A DNA stretch of 64,000 bases from Diphasiastrum complanatum (taxonomy: Eukaryota > Streptophyta > Lycopodiopsida > Lycopodiales > Lycopodiaceae), in assembly GCA_029204225.1 (NCBI GenBank), contig CM055093.1, positions 46,422,338 to 46,486,337 on the forward strand, read 5' to 3'. Positions 1-10,700 of the stretch are shown in pieces. The first letter of the stretch is position 1; every line of letters begins with the position of its first letter. A program made the position numbers and the translations under genes. The notes below the pieces were generated by a model. The model was not told the origin of the DNA, made no database searches, and saw only the letters and a list, made by a program, of their open reading frames with translations.

Positions 1-2
1 GA

Positions 3-328
3 AAAAATATTGAAATTATATACAATGATGCCATTTTGACGTGTGTTGAGGTGGAAGAAAATTGGAGTCTAAACTACATCAGGTGGGAACTATTGCTCCT
101 ACAAGATGATGTACTTTCAGACTTCATATTCATTTTCAATGGTAAACTCGTAAGTAATTGTGAACACTCGATCTTTTATGAATAGTTTCAATCAAAACTT
201 TCTAATACAATCTCTATACTGATTGTAATGAACTTTGTACTAGTTTTATGCAGGTACGTAAAAGACACGAGCTCGAGATCAAATGCAGAGATATTGACGA
301 AACAATCCAACTTATGGAAAAACATTGA
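3..328 (+). CDS. 3' end of an unrecognised gene (last two exons)
   Basis: I do not recognise the family. An open frame enters from the left edge and runs to position 149, where a consensus GTAAGT donor begins at 150. A TATGCAG acceptor ends at 253 and the second exon runs 254-328 to TGA. The splice is phase 0, and joining the exons keeps the frame open and ends in a charged, helical C-terminus (peptide VRKRHELEIK, then IDETIQLMEKH). The first exon is acidic and tryptophan-bearing (VEVEENWSLNYIRW). No domain is recognisable from about 74 residues. The gene body lies left of the window. It could belong to the same multi-gene element as the broken genes at 536-5860, whose introns are similarly short. 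That link is inference. Confidence 0.45.
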
Positions 329-535
329 GATTCACTATTAGCAAATACATGCCAATCATCGTGTCTTTTTATCAATATAGAAAATTGCATTCTTGTATTA
401 CACTATGGACACAACCTGATTGTAAGAATCTATATTGATATCAACAAAAAATAAAATCCATAAACGGGTTGTTTACATGTAAAATGATTGTATCTTTTTT
501 TTTTTATGTATCTCTATTTACAAATAGATCTCTAT

Positions 536-840
536 TCAGTCAATTTTTCTATATTTTTTTTTATCAGTATTAGGAACTGATAAGATAACAGCTCCTTCTA
601 TAATCTCGCCTTCCTCTGTTTTGTTAAGGGCCTCAATGCCTATGAAGGACTTCTATTTCTTTCTTATCGTATATAATAAGATTTGCATCCTGAGCAATCT
701 GAAAGGCTGTTAAGGTAGGAGCAGCTTGCTTTTGAGGGCCGTCGATCTCATGTAATGCTTACATCGTTCTGGGCATAGGTTCTGATCAACTCTTGTCGAA
801 ATCTATATACATCATCAGGAGTATGCGGCTCAAGAGTGAA
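536..840 (-). pseudogene. Decayed terminal exon of the H3-fusion gene (probable)
   Basis: On the - strand an acceptor (GATGACAG) precedes a coding stretch starting FTLEPHTPDDVYRFRQ at 840. It continues through about two single-base frame breaks (near 735 and 625) to a C-terminus ending DKKKYRKID and TGA at 536-538. The middle contains a peptide, TAFQIAQDANLIIYDK, whose pattern of hydrophobic strands is common in cysteine-peptidase-like folds, but I would not name it. It joins in phase 0 to the exon ending at 1157 and so is probably the 3' end of the gene whose N-terminus is the H3 fold at 2586. The family is unknown. Confidence 0.4.
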
Positions 841-1156
841 CTGTCATCACAAAACACGAGAATCAGCAAATTACAAACAATGATAGTAAAAAAATCTGAA
901 TCAAAATGAAAGAAATTACAAATGAACAGAATATTATCTTTTCAATATCTACATCTACTTGTAGATTATACTACTGAAAAAATAGCTTCGTATTGTACAG
1001 GACGAACCACGCACAACTAAAAGCGTCGTTTTGTTGTACACACTGCATATATAGATCGAAAATCAGTAATATTATGATAGAAAATTTATTTATGCTATGA
1101 CGATAGATTTGAACTAAAAAAAGAATACATGCATATCAGAGATAAATTGAATATAC

Positions 1157-1315
1157 CTTGAGAGATCTAATGGTTATCTTTCCAATTGAAGTTGTCGTTG
1201 TCGAAATTTCTTGAATGGCATCATGAAGTAGAGAATCAAATTCTCTATGTGTATTTACAGTTGAGTTTAATTTTACACATAGAAAATTTGATACTCCCTC
1301 CTTATTTATCTTTAC
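1157..1315 (-). pseudogene. Internal exon of the H3-fusion gene (probable)
   Basis: The - strand frame here encodes a segment ending in IGKITIRSLK, immediately followed by a GTATAT donor (1156-1151). The exon is phase 0 at its 3' end, matching the acceptor at 841. Its 5' boundary is uncertain; a TTTTTGTAAAG acceptor near 1318 is possible but the phase is not clean. The residues THREFDSLLHDAIQEI look like a normal amphipathic helix, which supports real coding history. No known domain was recognised. Confidence 0.35.
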
Positions 1316-1465
1316 AAAAAGAATGTTCAGGCTCCAATGTCGAATGCAACAACCAATATACAAATATCGATAAATTTGTAATTATGAAAACAATCCTTAC
1401 TTATTAAAGCAATGAAGCATGCAATAATCCAGATTAAAACAACAAAAACAAAAGAGCAATCCTTA

Positions 1466-1956
1466 CTTATTTTCATATGGAATCAAATAAGATTTCGTTA
1501 CAGGACTGCATTCGATAAAATATACAGCCTTTTCAAAATTGGCTTCTTTTGCCTTTATCGCTCCCATGAAAAATGGACTAACAAAAACTATACCATGGGA
1601 ATCGGAACTAATACTATTCTACAAAAAAGATACTCTGGCTTCTACTATTACATCTGAAATTTCTGAGATTTTATCTTTCAGCTTGGCACAAAATTTGCGA
1701 CCTAATCTAAAGCTTGTACGTGAATCTGGAAGAAAAAAATCAAAAAAATTGTCGAGAAGATCAATTTTATTAGCTAGGTAGGCCTCGTATTGGTTATAAT
1801 GGTCAGAATAAAAATAAACTTGGGTAGGATCGTATGGAATTCTTACAAAAAGATTTTGTACAGGAGCAAAAAAAAAGAAGTAGAAACAATATTTACAGAT
1901 TTTTCTGTTATTTTGTCGAGCTCTTCTTGGGTAATCAACACTTTTGGTGAAGAAAC
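1466..1956 (-). pseudogene. Second domain of the H3-fusion gene, family unknown
   Basis: After the TAG that closes the H3-like frame (1957-1959) the same - strand frame continues with VSSPKVLITQEELDKI. It shifts once in a poly-T tract (around 1866-1880), then runs on through NLFVRIPYDPTQVYFYSDHY and KIDLLDNFFDFFLPDSRTSF. It is broken again by TAG at 1619-1621 and continues to IPYENK at a GTAAGG donor near 1466. About 160 residues are recoverable. They are rich in aromatic and hydrophobic strands and unlike random translation. I recognise no family. Together with the exons at 1157 and 840 this would be a protein of roughly 450 or more residues led by a histone fold. Confidence 0.4.
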
Positions 1957-2586
1957 CTACAAAGGAGCTGGATAAATAACATGAGGAGGAAGGGGTGAAC
2001 ATTCTCGATCTAAATCAGATTCTCCAGCATCTGACTCAGAGCTCAGGACGATCTGGGGTCTCTTGGCTAGAATAACTCTAGGAGGAAGGGAAGCAGCTAG
2101 CCTTAGAGATCCAGCCTTCTTGGGGACAGGCTGTTTCCACTTCCTCCTAGAGGTAGTCGGCAAGTTGGTTCTATCCAGAGACAGGTCTCTGGAGGTGCTG
2201 GCATTATCAACATACAGACCATAATAACGGTCCCGAAGCCTTCTGAGAATGATAGAATCTTTTGGCATGATGGTGACACGCTTACCATGCATTGCCAAAA
2301 GACAAGTATCCTCAAAAAACTGGGACATGAAATCTTTTGCAGCACCCTGTAAGGCCTGCATGGCTGTCATGGCAAAACGAACATTTAGCCCAAGTGACAG
2401 AGTGACATTCCTTACAGATCGGCTGAAAGGAGCTCTAGGGATCAACAGTTCAGTTGATCTCTGGAGTTTTCTAATCTCCCTCAGCCAAACCTGCTTCCTG
2501 CCACATCTACGACCAGTACCAGGGGGAACATGGGCATGGGATGGCTGTACAGTGGTTATGGCACGGGCAGTGGATTTGGTTCTGGC
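1957..2586 (-). pseudogene. Histone H3-fold domain, N-terminus of a larger broken gene
   Basis: The translation begins ARTKSTAR, the canonical H3 tail start, at 2586. After a shortened tail of about 25 residues it follows the H3 histone fold closely: LREIRKLQRSTELLI for alpha-N and the start of alpha-1, then NVRF, AMQALQ and FFEDTCLLAMHGKRVTIMPKD through alpha-2, loop 2 and alpha-3. Loop 1 has the canonical length, without the insertion typical of CENH3. After LRRLRD a basic and serine-rich extension of about 70 residues replaces the normal H3 C-terminus (RGERA). There is no in-frame ATG. An ATG sits one base out of frame just before the GCC of ARTK, as if one G had been lost, and an in-frame stop lies upstream at 2608-2610. 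TAG closes the frame at 1957-1959, but coding potential continues in frame beyond it. Confidence 0.75.
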
Positions 2587-2610
2587 ATCATTATGAGAAG
2601 AAAAAAATTA

Positions 2611-3228
2611 ACAAAAAAAAGTTTGAACAAAAACAAAGGGGATGAAAACAAAAAAATTTGCGATAAAAGGGCGCTTGAGATCGATACCAGAACTGAATAT
2701 CTGTTTCGAACGCAAGATATACACAAAATATTTTAAGAAATGAGATGCGTGCTTGAAAGTGATATTGGACTAATAGCGGTATCAGTCTCGAGCACACTGC
2801 GAGAAGGCAGACGATTAATGGTGAGAGGGCACGCTTGAGAGCGATATTGTTAGCGAAAACCGAAAATTATGCGAAAAACAATGAAAATTTTGAGTACTTA
2901 TATATACAAATTTTTTGCACGTGTGAAAAGACGGTCAAAGCGCATGCCTTACATCTCCTTTCTTTTGTGCTCTTTGTTCACGCGCTCGGATCCGATACTC
3001 TAATTTCCAATATCTCTTTTGAGTGCACATTGCCTTGAGGTTCTTGCATGACCTGCAGTTTGCACCTGAGGGTGATATTTGGAATTTTACATCTGTTGTT
3101 TTTGTTTAAAATGTTTAATTTTGATTCTAGTTTGTTTTTTTTTTTTTCCATGAATTTGGTAGTACTGATTGGAGTATCTCAAGTCTCTTTTTTCTCTTTT
3201 TCTTTTTATTCTTCCTTCTATAACTAAG
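2611..3228. other. Intergenic spacer between divergent broken genes
   Basis: No coding region is supported here. The stretch separates the - strand H3-fold gene from the + strand gene beginning near 3229 and may have held a bidirectional promoter. Three loosely similar motifs of the form GCTTGAGA(T/G)CGATA occur near 2672, 2752 and 2827. A polypyrimidine run ending in CTATAACTAAG at 3228 looks like a splice acceptor for the + strand gene, so an upstream exon may lie here unseen. Confidence 0.3.
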
Positions 3229-4612
3229 GGCCTTGGTGCGGAGGCATTTTCTGAGATATATCTCAGATTTAAGTCCATGCTTAGTACTCCGTTATTCAGA
3301 TCTCAGAATAAGGACATGATTCATTATCAGGACCTGGTGGCACTCGACAAGCATATCTATAAAGCTAAGTTTGATAGAATGTTTACCAAGTTACATAATG
3401 ATTTCAAGTTTGTAGATGAGTGTCCAATTCACAGTAAAATATGTAGATTTGTTGATTTTCAGTCTGCATTTGTTTTCTTTCTTTTGTTAAATATTCTTGA
3501 CGATTCGGAGGATGTCCCTTCCACTTATGAAGCTGCTTCTTCTAGTGGTACAAAGTCTGAAAAGTCAAAGATTGTAGATATAGATACTTTTTTTATTAAT
3601 ACGAGCGTTAATTTAGATGATTGTTCAAATTTTGGTCCTGTTCGAAATAGGACATCATTTATAAGCCCTAGAACACCCACTACTCTTTCTCTTTCTGATA
3701 AATCTTTGATCACTTTGCCTACTTATAATATAGATAATAATTCTTTTTTGACAATATCGGATCTTTTTTATTTCACTGAAACTAAGATTCTTTGCATTTT
3801 GAACTAAAAGCTTGATGAATTTTTGGATATAATTGATTTTGATGCTGATGATCTACTCCTTGGTGTTGACGATGTACATAATGATAAGTTTTATTCAGGG
3901 AAAGATTGCTTGAAAATGGCTGTGGAGGAAATGCGCAACAAAGAAGATGATCTGCCTTCTGATGAGGAGTTTCTCATAATCCAAAGTCAACTTGGTTTTC
4001 CACAACCAACTGTCTATTCACCAACAATATTGACATCGAAAGGTGGACATAATATTGATGGAGAGACAGTAATCAGGGAAGACAAAGCCGAATGTGTAAG
4101 TTTTTGTATCTTATCATCTACTAGTAGATTCGTTATGTCAGATTATATACTGGAGCTTACTTTGTTTTTTATCATTTCAGAAAACAATTTTTCTTGATGA
4201 TTTCGCAATTCGTCAAGGAAAGCAGAGATCTTCTGCTGGAGAATTTTCAAGAGATCATGCACTGGGGCACTATCTAAAGTTCTTCAAGAATAATGAGATA
4301 AGTGTTGCCCATTCAAGTTTCATCAACATGGTGAGACTATGATTATAGCAATCAAAGCATTGTCTCATTTTCTTGGAGGACATAATTTCAATAAGGTTCA
4401 TAAAATAATTTTTATAAAGAAAACCATTGCGGTTAGAATTTTAGGATATGGACCAGTGAATTCCATGCTTAGATCATCTCATTTTGCATTGTATGCTGCT
4501 TACATTGATCTGAGTAAGCATGAAAATTATGAACTGTTGGATCCATACGAAAGAAAAAAAATTGTTGCATGATTCTAAGTTGCAACTTTCATTGGAGAAA
4601 GTATCGGAAGCA
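3229..4612 (+). pseudogene. Unrecognised intron-bearing gene with nonsense and frameshift breaks
   Basis: A frame open from a probable acceptor at 3228 encodes GAEAFSEIYLRFKSML and runs to a single TAA (3805-3807). It then continues in the same frame through LDIIDFDADDLLLGVDD to a perfect GTAAGT donor at 4096. The 85-bp intron ends TTTCAG at 4180. Exon 2 begins KTIFLDDFAIRQGKQ in phase and shifts frame near 4330. It goes on through IIAIKALSHFLGGHNF and VRILGYGPVNSML to a C-terminus ending LEKVSEAE near 4612. About 440 codons are recoverable, acidic in the middle. I recognise no family. The correct splice phase shows this was a real spliced gene, now broken. It lies divergent to the H3-fold gene and may be part of the same element. 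Confidence 0.5.
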
Positions 4613-4734
4613 GAGTAGATACTGCTGAATTGTACTTTGTAAATATTTTTATTTAATATACAAAATTTTATTGTGTGTCTATAGCCTACTGGCTTATATA
4701 AATTTGCATGCTTTTTGAAATTTTTTATAATCCG

Positions 4735-5860
4735 TCAATTTTGTATTATGACGAATTTGAATTCTTTTGTAAAACCATTGGAAAAGTTGTAGTATATAGC
4801 TATTTTTTGTGCTAGTCCCGCCATGTTGTGTACTTTTATGAAATGTCGCTCTTGCTTGCCAATGAGATTTTTCCATTCCTTGCGATGACCATATGCTAAG
4901 ACTTCCACTATTTCTTGCAAAGAATGTCGAATGATGTCGTAATATGTGCTGCATGTCATAAAAACATAATCTAAATCAATACCAAAAGTATCTAATTTAA
5001 TTGCACATATTTGTCTTTCATTGTGTAAAATCAAAATCTTACCATATAATGTGTTATATGATCAACACCCATGCATTTTGAACAACATCCACAAATTCAC
5101 TGGTTGTTTTCTGTATCATTTGTACATCAGTATTTGAAAATTTATCTTTTCTCAAGTATTTCACTATGTTGTCTAACTTTTTTCAAACTTCTACTTTGTG
5201 TATACGAGTAGAATTTTCTTCTTCAAAATCTTGAGTTGTTGCAATAATTTCTTTCCAAACCGTGTATTGAACCTTGGATTATTTGCCAGAATAATTTGAT
5301 AAAAATCTTCGAGCTTTGGATCCTCCAATGCTCGGCTTGCATGAAATATTTTATGTTTTACTTGATAGCTTGTCATCTTTTTTTATTTTAACGTGGCCTT
5401 TATGTAAGCCTATTTTGGACAACACATCCTCTAATATGAAAATAGCTTCCTTCGCAGAGGCCTCTGGCTCGGAATTCCATGCAAACAATATGTGAAGATA
5501 TATTATTTTTTCTATAATATGCACCTCTGCATGCAATGTACAGATATGAATATTTCGAAGATGAATCGGTTGTACAGGTTTTTAATTAGAATCTTCTTGA
5601 TCTCTTAATATTCCTGTACTCCTTGTCATGTCTTTTGTTGTTTTCATGCAGTACAAACAAGGGTGTTTAGAGTTAGCACCATGAGATACATTGAACATAC
5701 ATTTTAATGTCTTCAGATCTCCTGCTAAATGCCATTCAATGTTGAAAGTGCCAATTCTAAAAATATTGAGTGGAACTCCCTCCATGTGATTTTTTATGGT
5801 GACAGGATATGATGTTCTATTGAATATCCATGAGAGAATGTCATGGTCTTCTTTCATCAC
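4735..5860 (-). pseudogene. Broken gene with GDLK and CLYC motifs, possibly transposase-like
   Basis: Three overlapping - strand frames read as one decayed protein. It starts EDHDILSWIFNRTSYPV (5860 side) and continues WHLAGDLKTLKCMFNVSHGA, then a SKHPCLYCM motif with a CxxC pair. Next come LHAEVHIIEKIIYLHILFAW, a lysine-rich stretch KGHVKIKKDDK, ALEDPKLEDFYQIILANN, and finally a C-terminal part with EVLAYGHRKEW and NMAGLAQKIAIYYNF. A GDLK motif followed by a CxxC knuckle, with a downstream HAE..IEK helix, occurs in several poorly characterised mobile-element proteins of eukaryotes, so a transposase-like origin is plausible. That is inference. At least three frame breaks are present. Confidence 0.45.
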
Positions 5861-5879
5861 CTATAAGAGAATACAAAAA

Positions 5880-7164
5880 CGTGATTAGCCTCATAATATT
5901 AACACATAGAAGATTTTCCAAATGAAATCCATATTCAAATGATTATCCCTATTTATCATGCAAAGGAACTGTTATGCCTGAAATGCTGCCAACCACTAGA
6001 TATCATTTTATGATTGAACACTGAAATTGAGGCCTTCTGAGTTTTCTAGATTTGAAAGTGCTCCATTCATGATCGTGAGACTGACTATTTCCATTTTTTG
6101 TCCTTTTATAATTTCAGACTCATCTAACTTGAGAACTTAATAGTTATTTTTCTCTCTCCTACATGGCATTTCTTATAGGGCCCTCTTTGGGCCCATATTT
6201 TCTCTAATGAAGGTAATGATTGCCACTTTTAGTTAAGATTGTTAGTATACATAATCCATCATTTGAAGAGTATATATGTAGAGATCAAAATAGTAGCAAA
6301 ATTAAGATCAAAGAGAGATCAAATAGAGAATAGTCATTGTATAAACTTCCAAAGGGAGTAATTCACATGAGCAATAGTGAGAGACAGAGCGATAGCAAGA
6401 AAGAAGAGCGATGCCCTCTTGAGTGTTCTTTCATTTGTAGCCTAATTGTCATCTTATAATCTTCTTCTATCAACAAAACGACTACTTATGATCTATAAAT
6501 GTCAAAATGACTTTGCACATTCTAATGTCATGAATGCTATTGTTGTGGATGAAGTATCATATCTTCTATTCTTTAATGCATGAACCATAGTTTTGCATTC
6601 ACTACTTATTGCAAGAATTAACAACAGATTGATAGCTACAATTTCACGGCTGTCTTAGACACCTCAGATGAATTGTAAGCATGGGGGCTATCATAGACGT
6701 ATGAAAACGACACTATGATTTAACTAAGTTGCAAGATTCTAAAGGGAATTATAACTCAATTGCATTTGTTCCACACTAATTCTTAACAAAATGCACCCAC
6801 CTTTCAGACTATAAATTAGCTAATATTGGTTGGTGTTTTAGGCTTTCATTATAAGCAACAAAATGCACCATTATTAAGTTGTAAAATAATAAACAACTTT
6901 AGCAATGTTGGTCAGCAAAAACTATAGAAAAGTTAAGTCTGATAGTGATCGTTCATCGACAACAAGTTAGGGCATCAACATTCAGTGAACATTCAATAGC
7001 AAACTTGGCAACAAAATTTGGACTGAAAGTGTGCCCTTAGAGAAGTATCAAAATCAAATTTAAGGGTAAGAAATGTGCCACAAATTCATTACTTAGCAAT
7101 GATTTTCATTCTCGTTTTGGACAACAATATTTAACACTTAGAAAATGCTAGAAGTGTGACTTAT
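5880..7164. other. AT-rich sequence without recognised genes
   Basis: I see no supported coding region, RNA gene or clear repeat in this stretch. Open frames are short and lack coherent protein character on either strand. Confidence 0.4.
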
Positions 7165-7688
7165 TGTTATGTCCATGACTAGTAAGTAGGATTCAGTATA
7201 CTCCTAGTCTTGGATACACGACGGTACTCCAGTAAATCAAGCTGCTAGTTATGCCATGTTATACTGGATGTGACCCGAAAGTAACTAATATCCTTGTGAG
7301 GCCCAAAACACACCAAATGGAGTTTAGACAAGGTATGAGACAGTGTATGCATGTGTAGAGTTATCAATAGCAATTCTATGAATAGGTGGTCCATGCTTAG
7401 GACTCTATTCTAGGTGAATCTATGTATAAAAAACTTAGGGCTATGCATGGCTATGTGCTCATGATGCTTTTGGCTTTATATATTGGGTCCAAACTCGTCC
7501 TACTCCTCATTTGTGATCATTGATTCATTGCTAGGGTCTCACTCTACCTTCATGCTTCTTATTCCTTGGCTTGGAGGTGAAGCTTCTAGAGTTGATAGAT
7601 TGCTTCTACTTGGTTGGGTGGTTGCTCCATAGTGTGTTTTCCATTGTGGTTTGTCTTGTAAGCAGGATCTTAGGGAGCTTCCCTCACA
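7165..7688 (+). repeat. Probable LTR (5' LTR of a + strand retroelement)
   Basis: The stretch begins TGTTATGTCC and ends CCTCACA. It is followed directly by a primer-binding site, TTGGTATCAGAGC, complementary to the 3' end of plant initiator methionine tRNA. The TG...CA ends and 524-bp length fit an LTR. I found no second copy in the window, so the left boundary is inferred from the TG alone. The internal region to the right carries no recognisable gag or pol, so this may be a non-autonomous or heavily decayed element. Confidence 0.45.
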
Positions 7689-7689
7689 T

Positions 7690-7701
7690 TGGTATCAGAG
7701 C
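7690..7701 (+). promoter_or_regulatory. tRNA-iMet primer-binding site
   Basis: TGGTATCAGAGC is the standard reverse-transcription primer-binding sequence of plant LTR retrotransposons. It lies one base after the CA end of the probable LTR at 7165-7688. Confidence 0.6.
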
Positions 7702-10700
7702 AAGGCTTACGAAGATTGGAGAACATGGAGAAGGGCTACCTTTCGTCAAAAATTTTGGATGAGATCATTGGAATTCTCTTCCAAAGTGGATAGCAAGGTT
7801 GCAAGTGGGTGTACTATCCCGGTTTTAATTTGCATGTTGTTAAGATCCATTACTCGGGATTCTTTGTGGTCTTATGGAGAACTGTCCTTGAAGGCCAATT
7901 TGTGATGCTTTTTTGGAGCTTTTTCTTGTGTAAATCAAATCTTTGGCAGGTCTGAATTTTCCAGCTAGTGTACTTTCGTTTTATGGTTCATTAATGATGA
8001 AGTTAATGATGCATGCCGGTGTTTAAGACTGTTGGTAGCATCAATTTTGGGCTAGAATGGGTGTTTGCACGTTTTTGCATGATTTTTTCTTGTGGAAATG
8101 CGTCCTACTACAGATTTTTTGACACTCTGATCTCGCACGTGTGAAGCCTAGGTGGCAGGCTGATGTGGCAAGCATCTTGTTCACTTGGTCTCCTATGTAC
8201 TGAGCTTTATAGCACCCAATTTGGTGTCTTGTAGCCAAAGTTATGGTCATTTGAAATTTTGCAGTTTTTGTGAGTAGAATTGGCAAAAATTGGAATTGTT
8301 CTGATTGCATGCCAGTCATTTCCCTAATTTATAGTACTATGCTTGCATGGATTAGTTGCATGCTGATTCTCAAAGTGATTCTGACATGCATGAGGGATTT
8401 ACAATCGATTTGAGTGGTTATACGCATGTGCTCTAACAATTGGGTCACAAATCAGTGTTAATGGCTGACAAATTTCGTAAAACTGAAGTTTATGTAAAAA
8501 ATTCTATAATGACGTTTTGTGACTGATGTAGCTTTGCATGCCAGTTTGACATTGGGTTAGTAACATTAGGAATTGGACAGTGTTTCGATTGCCTTTTGTA
8601 CTAACAATATTTTCGTCATAATTTTTGAATTACGTAAAATTAAAAAAAAATTGAGTTTTCTGAAAAATTCAAAATTTCAGTCATTTTTTCCGTTATTTAT
8701 GGAATCGGTTTAGATTAGCGAATTGATTAAATTGAGTTTATCAGTCATAATTGGTCACAATGTTTTTTACTAAGTCTAAATTATTTCTCGGTGATAGATA
8801 AATTAAAATTGACAAAAGGAACCGCAATGAAATTGCCAACAATTTTTACTGTACTGTCATTTTTTTAACTTTTGGAGTTGTGGGAAAGAAAGTTAAAAAT
8901 TTGGAATTTTTCTTTATTAGTTAAATTTCAATTTGACTAAAAATTTGAAATCAGTTGATACATAGCCTCAAATGGGCGACCAAGCGAAATAAAATGTTCA
9001 ATCTTTTCCATTTGGCTCAGGTTGGCCTCCGGTTCTGTTTCGCAGCCTTTTGACATCAAGTATTTATTAGTGAGAAGAGTGTTAGAATTTGATATTTAAG
9101 CCCTCAGATGGGCAATTGGCAGTAGGGGCACACTGGCCAAAAAAGCCATCAAAGAGATTGTGAATCCTCCCTTCATAGCAACAATCCGCAACTGGAATTT
9201 TAAAGATTTATGAGCTTAAGACGGGCAATTGGCATCAAGTAGTCATTAGAGTATCACCTGTGTTTGTTCCTGCAATAGATCTTTTTTAATGCAATCAGGG
9301 AGGGTGAGGAGGACGGGGAACCAGACTAGTAGTGTTTTTCATAAGATCAGACTAGTAGTGTTTTTCAAAAGATCAGACTAGTAGTGTTTTTCATACTGGT
9401 AGATGATTTCTGATATATCAATTATTCAGCCCAGAGATAGGATAGAAATGAAATTGGTTCAAAATTTTTCCTACAGTAATTAATTTTTAAACAGTCACTA
9501 ATGTCGTTACGCCTTCTTGGTACCTTAGCTGAAATAAGAGGACTGAAAATTCTGAGGAGGGAAGAAGAGTGGACATCAGTGGTAATAAGTGTGATCGGGA
9601 AATGTATTTCGCAGTTAGGATTTTGGTAATCCCTATAAATTATTGCTTAATACCGGATATTAATGTCCTAGATAGAAATTCATTCAGTTGAATTTGTAAT
9701 GGATGTCTTTGTAATTATTAAGTTATCCGTAGTTTTGGATGTCAATTGTGATGTTAGAAGTGGAATCTGATACGTGGATTACATTGGATCTGTTAGTTGA
9801 CAGAAGCTTGTTCCTAGATTTGATGCATCAGTAGGGTTTCAAAGATTGTCAATAATCAAAAAGGTTCAAAGTGTAATAGTGAACCATGTCAATTCTTCTG
9901 TTTAAGTCACATAATCAAATGTGGATTTATGGAATCCATTTGATAGGCAAGCCGGTCATCCAAATAAATGGATTCTCCAGTGTTTGGGAACAAGAGATAA
10001 TATCTTATAGTGATTATAGGACAGCTAGATAATCAGTGGGTCTCTCAGATAAGGCGGTTAAGGGTTTTTTGGAAGGAAATCTGATGGTATGGGACATCAG
10101 TAATTTTGGAAAGGAAATTCTAGGACTGTAAAGATCTGATGATCAATGGTGTGTTTTAGTACCTAGTCGCGATATGGGAAAGAAGAAAACCATTCGATCA
10201 AGTGTGAGGTATTTTGGAAAATTTTGAGGTTTAATCTAGATCCCAATGTGGTATCTCATCATTTAATAAATTACAAGTTCTTAAATCTATTTTTCGCTTT
10301 TTTAATTAATCCTTTACTTCTTAGTAATTTCTCGAATATAAGATATCATACTGATTTATATGATTCTTTCTAGCATGAAGTTATTCTTTTGAAAGACTGT
10401 TATGCCATATAAATTACTACTTGTGTGAATAGACTTGGAATTCAGATAAATTTTAAGATTAAAATGTTTCAATTTCTTGAACCATAGAATATCTGTGTGC
10501 ATAAATGGATTTTGATGGAATAGTAGCTTCTAGAAGCAATGTTATGTTAGTAAGTCAGAGGGTGAAGCTTGATGTGGTAACTCTCTCATAAAATGCTCGT
10601 TGGTCTCCTGTCAGACTCGGTTTTGAGGTTTGAAACCTTGAAAGCTGTTGGAAGTCATGAGACAGCTGGTTTCTGCCTGCTCAGAATCGAAAGAGCTGGG

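Noticed and set aside
1957-2586. Identification of the H3 fold as CENH3
   Set aside because: The ARTK tail start, the canonical loop 1 length and the KRVTIMPKD segment fit H3 proper better than CENH3, which usually has a longer loop 1 and a different tail.
7571-7905. Open frames overlapping the primer-binding site
   Set aside because: They span the LTR end and the primer-binding site and lack gag character; they are chance frames.
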